Program-made: the position numbers and the translations under genes | Shown here: one piece after another, positions 5,598 through 6,605 of the stretch | Position numbering within the stretch: the stretch's first letter is position 1 | How the letters are laid out: every line of letters begins with the position of its first letter | The notes under the pieces: model-generated | What the model was told of the DNA's origin: nothing | The model's database searches: none | Seen by the model: the letters and a program-made list of their open reading frames with translations, nothing else | DNA from: JASJBU01 sp965372385 | GTDB taxonomy: Bacteria; Pseudomonadota; Gammaproteobacteria; Chromatiales; Chromatiaceae | DNA: 6,605 bases | Reading direction: 5' to 3' | Assembly: GCA_965372385.1 (NCBI GenBank) | Contig: CBDVCD010000195.1 | Location: 1 to 6,605, forward strand

Positions 5598-6443
5598 TCA
5601 AGACTCTCTCTCGATGACACGTTCCAGCAGGTTGAGAAAATCCACCTCACTCTCAACCTGGCTCAACTCGTCGGTGGATACGGTATAACCCTGTTCCGCG
5701 GCGATCGCCTCGTAGCGTGGGATACGGGAACGAAACAGGCGGGGGAAGACCCAGCGGGCAAAATCCCGTGGGTCGATCAGCGAGACGTAAGTGAGTTCCT
5801 GTTCCCGCATATAGTCCGCCAACTGCTCATCCAGGAATGCCTCCCGATAATAGAGTGGCTTAGGATGTGCCAGCGCCCGGCCGATCAGCCTCTCCTCATC
5901 CTGCTCCGTCGCACGGATATAGAGTATCAGGGTGTGTTCGGCAATCAGATCAATAACGCCAGGCTCCTCAAGCTCGCACAGGCTGCCCCCCACATCGTTG
6001 ATGAAATGCTGATAGCCATAGATGGTCTGGGACTTGCGAATGAAGGCGGGCACATCGTGCATCACCGCAATCTCCGCATCCCGGTGCAGATGCTGGCGCC
6101 GTTTGAACTCCTTCAGCGACATGCCGCCCAGTTCAGGATTACCCAGCATGCCCATGAAGGTGGAGACCGGCTTCAGATGATCGACGGTGATGTTGTTGCG
6201 GATGAAGATGGAGTCGGAGCGCAGCAGGTCCCGCAGCAGGGGCACCTGCATCGCCTGCTCCTTGATACTGTCCAGGATCGGCTCGTCCAGATAGCGGGTG
6301 CCGATGCGGTAGTCCCCCGAATAGTGAAACCAGTCACTGTTACGCAAAATATTCGACAGCCGTGTCTTGCCGACGCCGGACATGCCCATCAGGGTCACCG
6401 ACTTGTGCTCCCACTCCCGGAACTCCGCCACACTCAGTTTCAC
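5598..6443 (-). CDS. P-loop ATPase of unknown function, first gene of the metA operon
   Basis: This 281-residue soluble protein has a Walker A motif, GMSGVGKT, at residues 20-27, directly after a short N-terminal strand (SVTLMG). A hydrophobic strand ending in charged residues at 170-177 (HTLILYIRA) may be a later core strand. HFINDVGGSLCELEE (146-160) resembles a Walker B-like or switch region with D150. The C-terminal part (about 195-250) is charged and helical. It resembles small uncharacterised gammaproteobacterial NTPases or kinases; no specific substrate can be assigned. GTG at 6441-6443 is taken as the start because an in-frame TGA lies two codons upstream (6447-6449) and AGGGG at 6451-6455 is seven nt away. 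The stop is separated from the metA start by one base, so the two are almost certainly co-transcribed and translationally coupled, which hints at a role tied to methionine supply or a shared regulator. That link is inference. Confidence 0.82.
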   Translation of the reverse strand: MKLSVAEFREWEHKSVTLMGMSGVGKTRLSNILRNSDWFHYSGDYRIGTRYLDEPILDSIKEQAMQVPLLRDLLRSDSIFIRNNITVDHLKPVSTFMGMLGNPELGGMSLKEFKRRQHLHRDAEIAVMHDVPAFIRKSQTIYGYQHFINDVGGSLCELEEPGVIDLIAEHTLILYIRATEQDEERLIGRALAHPKPLYYREAFLDEQLADYMREQELTYVSLIDPRDFARWVFPRLFRSRIPRYEAIAAEQGYTVSTDELSQVESEVDFLNLLERVIERES

Positions 6444-6450
6444 ACGTCAT

Positions 6451-6455
6451 CCCCT
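6451..6455 (-). promoter_or_regulatory. Ribosome binding site for the GTG-started ATPase gene
   Basis: On the minus strand AGGGG lies seven nt upstream of the GTG at 6443. Together with the in-frame TGA at 6447-6449 it fixes the start of the first gene of the operon. Confidence 0.6.
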
Positions 6456-6475
6456 GTCTCAGATCGAAAGGGGCA

Positions 6476-6504
6476 ATTCTACGGGGGGATGGTGAGAGAT
6501 TAAA
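6476..6504 (-). promoter_or_regulatory. Candidate sigma-70 promoter of the ATPase-metA-phosphatase operon
   Basis: On the minus strand a -10-like TAGAAT (6481-6476, five of six matches to consensus) is preceded after 17 nt by a poor -35-like TTTAAT (6504-6499, three of six). It would give a leader of roughly 25 nt before the GTG start. No MetJ-type tandem AGACGTCT boxes and no SAM-riboswitch-like fold were noticed between here and the window end. The assignment is weak. Confidence 0.3.
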
Positions 6505-6605
6505 GCCGGATATGCATGACCTTACCCGATCTTCAGCCCGGAATGCTATATTATCCTAGATTCCTCAGTTGACCGCTGTGTACTGCTCTAATCGTTCTGA
6601 AAACA

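Noticed and set aside
5594..5656. Longer metA N-terminus starting at 5656
   Set aside because: The extra 20 residues overlap the ATPase 3' end and are absent from the family; MPLVAH at 5596 is the expected start.
5511..6503. Long + strand open frame (330 codons) antisense to the ATPase gene and the start of metA
   Set aside because: It is a shadow: the opposite strand carries a P-loop ATPase and MetA with recognisable motifs and proper starts, while this translation shows no domain and straddles two genes and their promoter region.

Overview
The window looks like chromosomal DNA of a gammaproteobacterium. The homoserine O-acyltransferase, the P-loop ATPase ahead of it and the REP-like palindrome between convergent genes all resemble those of chemolithotrophic or sulfur-oxidising lineages (Chromatiales and relatives). 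That placement rests on recalled family resemblance, not a search. No RNA gene, CRISPR array, integrase or intact insertion sequence was seen.

Left part, + strand (1-3509). A polytopic DUF2955-type membrane protein, probably cut at its N-terminus by the window edge, overlaps by 7 nt a small ion channel with a TLGYGD selectivity filter. After a 59-nt gap comes a gene for a MESH1/SpoT-like HD (p)ppGpp hydrolase domain fused to a probable CBS pair. It is interrupted by an in-frame TGA exactly where the family usually has Trp or Leu, directly before the catalytic His-Asp, and its 3' end also looks degenerate. It is followed by an intact 342-aa protein of unknown function with its own strong ribosome binding site.

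Centre (3510-3744). A 235-nt intergenic stretch lies between convergent genes and carries several inverted repeats. The clearest is a REP-like palindrome with a 9-bp perfect stem; there are also two short perfect palindromes just beyond the stop codon of the minus-strand operon.

Right part, - strand (6443 down to 3745). Three tightly packed genes form an evident operon: a P-loop ATPase of unknown role, metA (homoserine O-succinyl/acetyltransferase, first committed step of methionine synthesis), and a NagD-like HAD-IIA phosphatase. ATPase and metA are separated by 1 nt, and metA and the HAD gene overlap by 8 nt, so translational coupling is likely. A weak candidate promoter lies upstream of the ATPase gene.

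No complete novel defence or mobile system is evident. The items most worth a second look are the TGA-interrupted HD-CBS gene, the possible secretion-protein remnant at its 3' end, the ATPase-metA coupling, and the repeat cluster.
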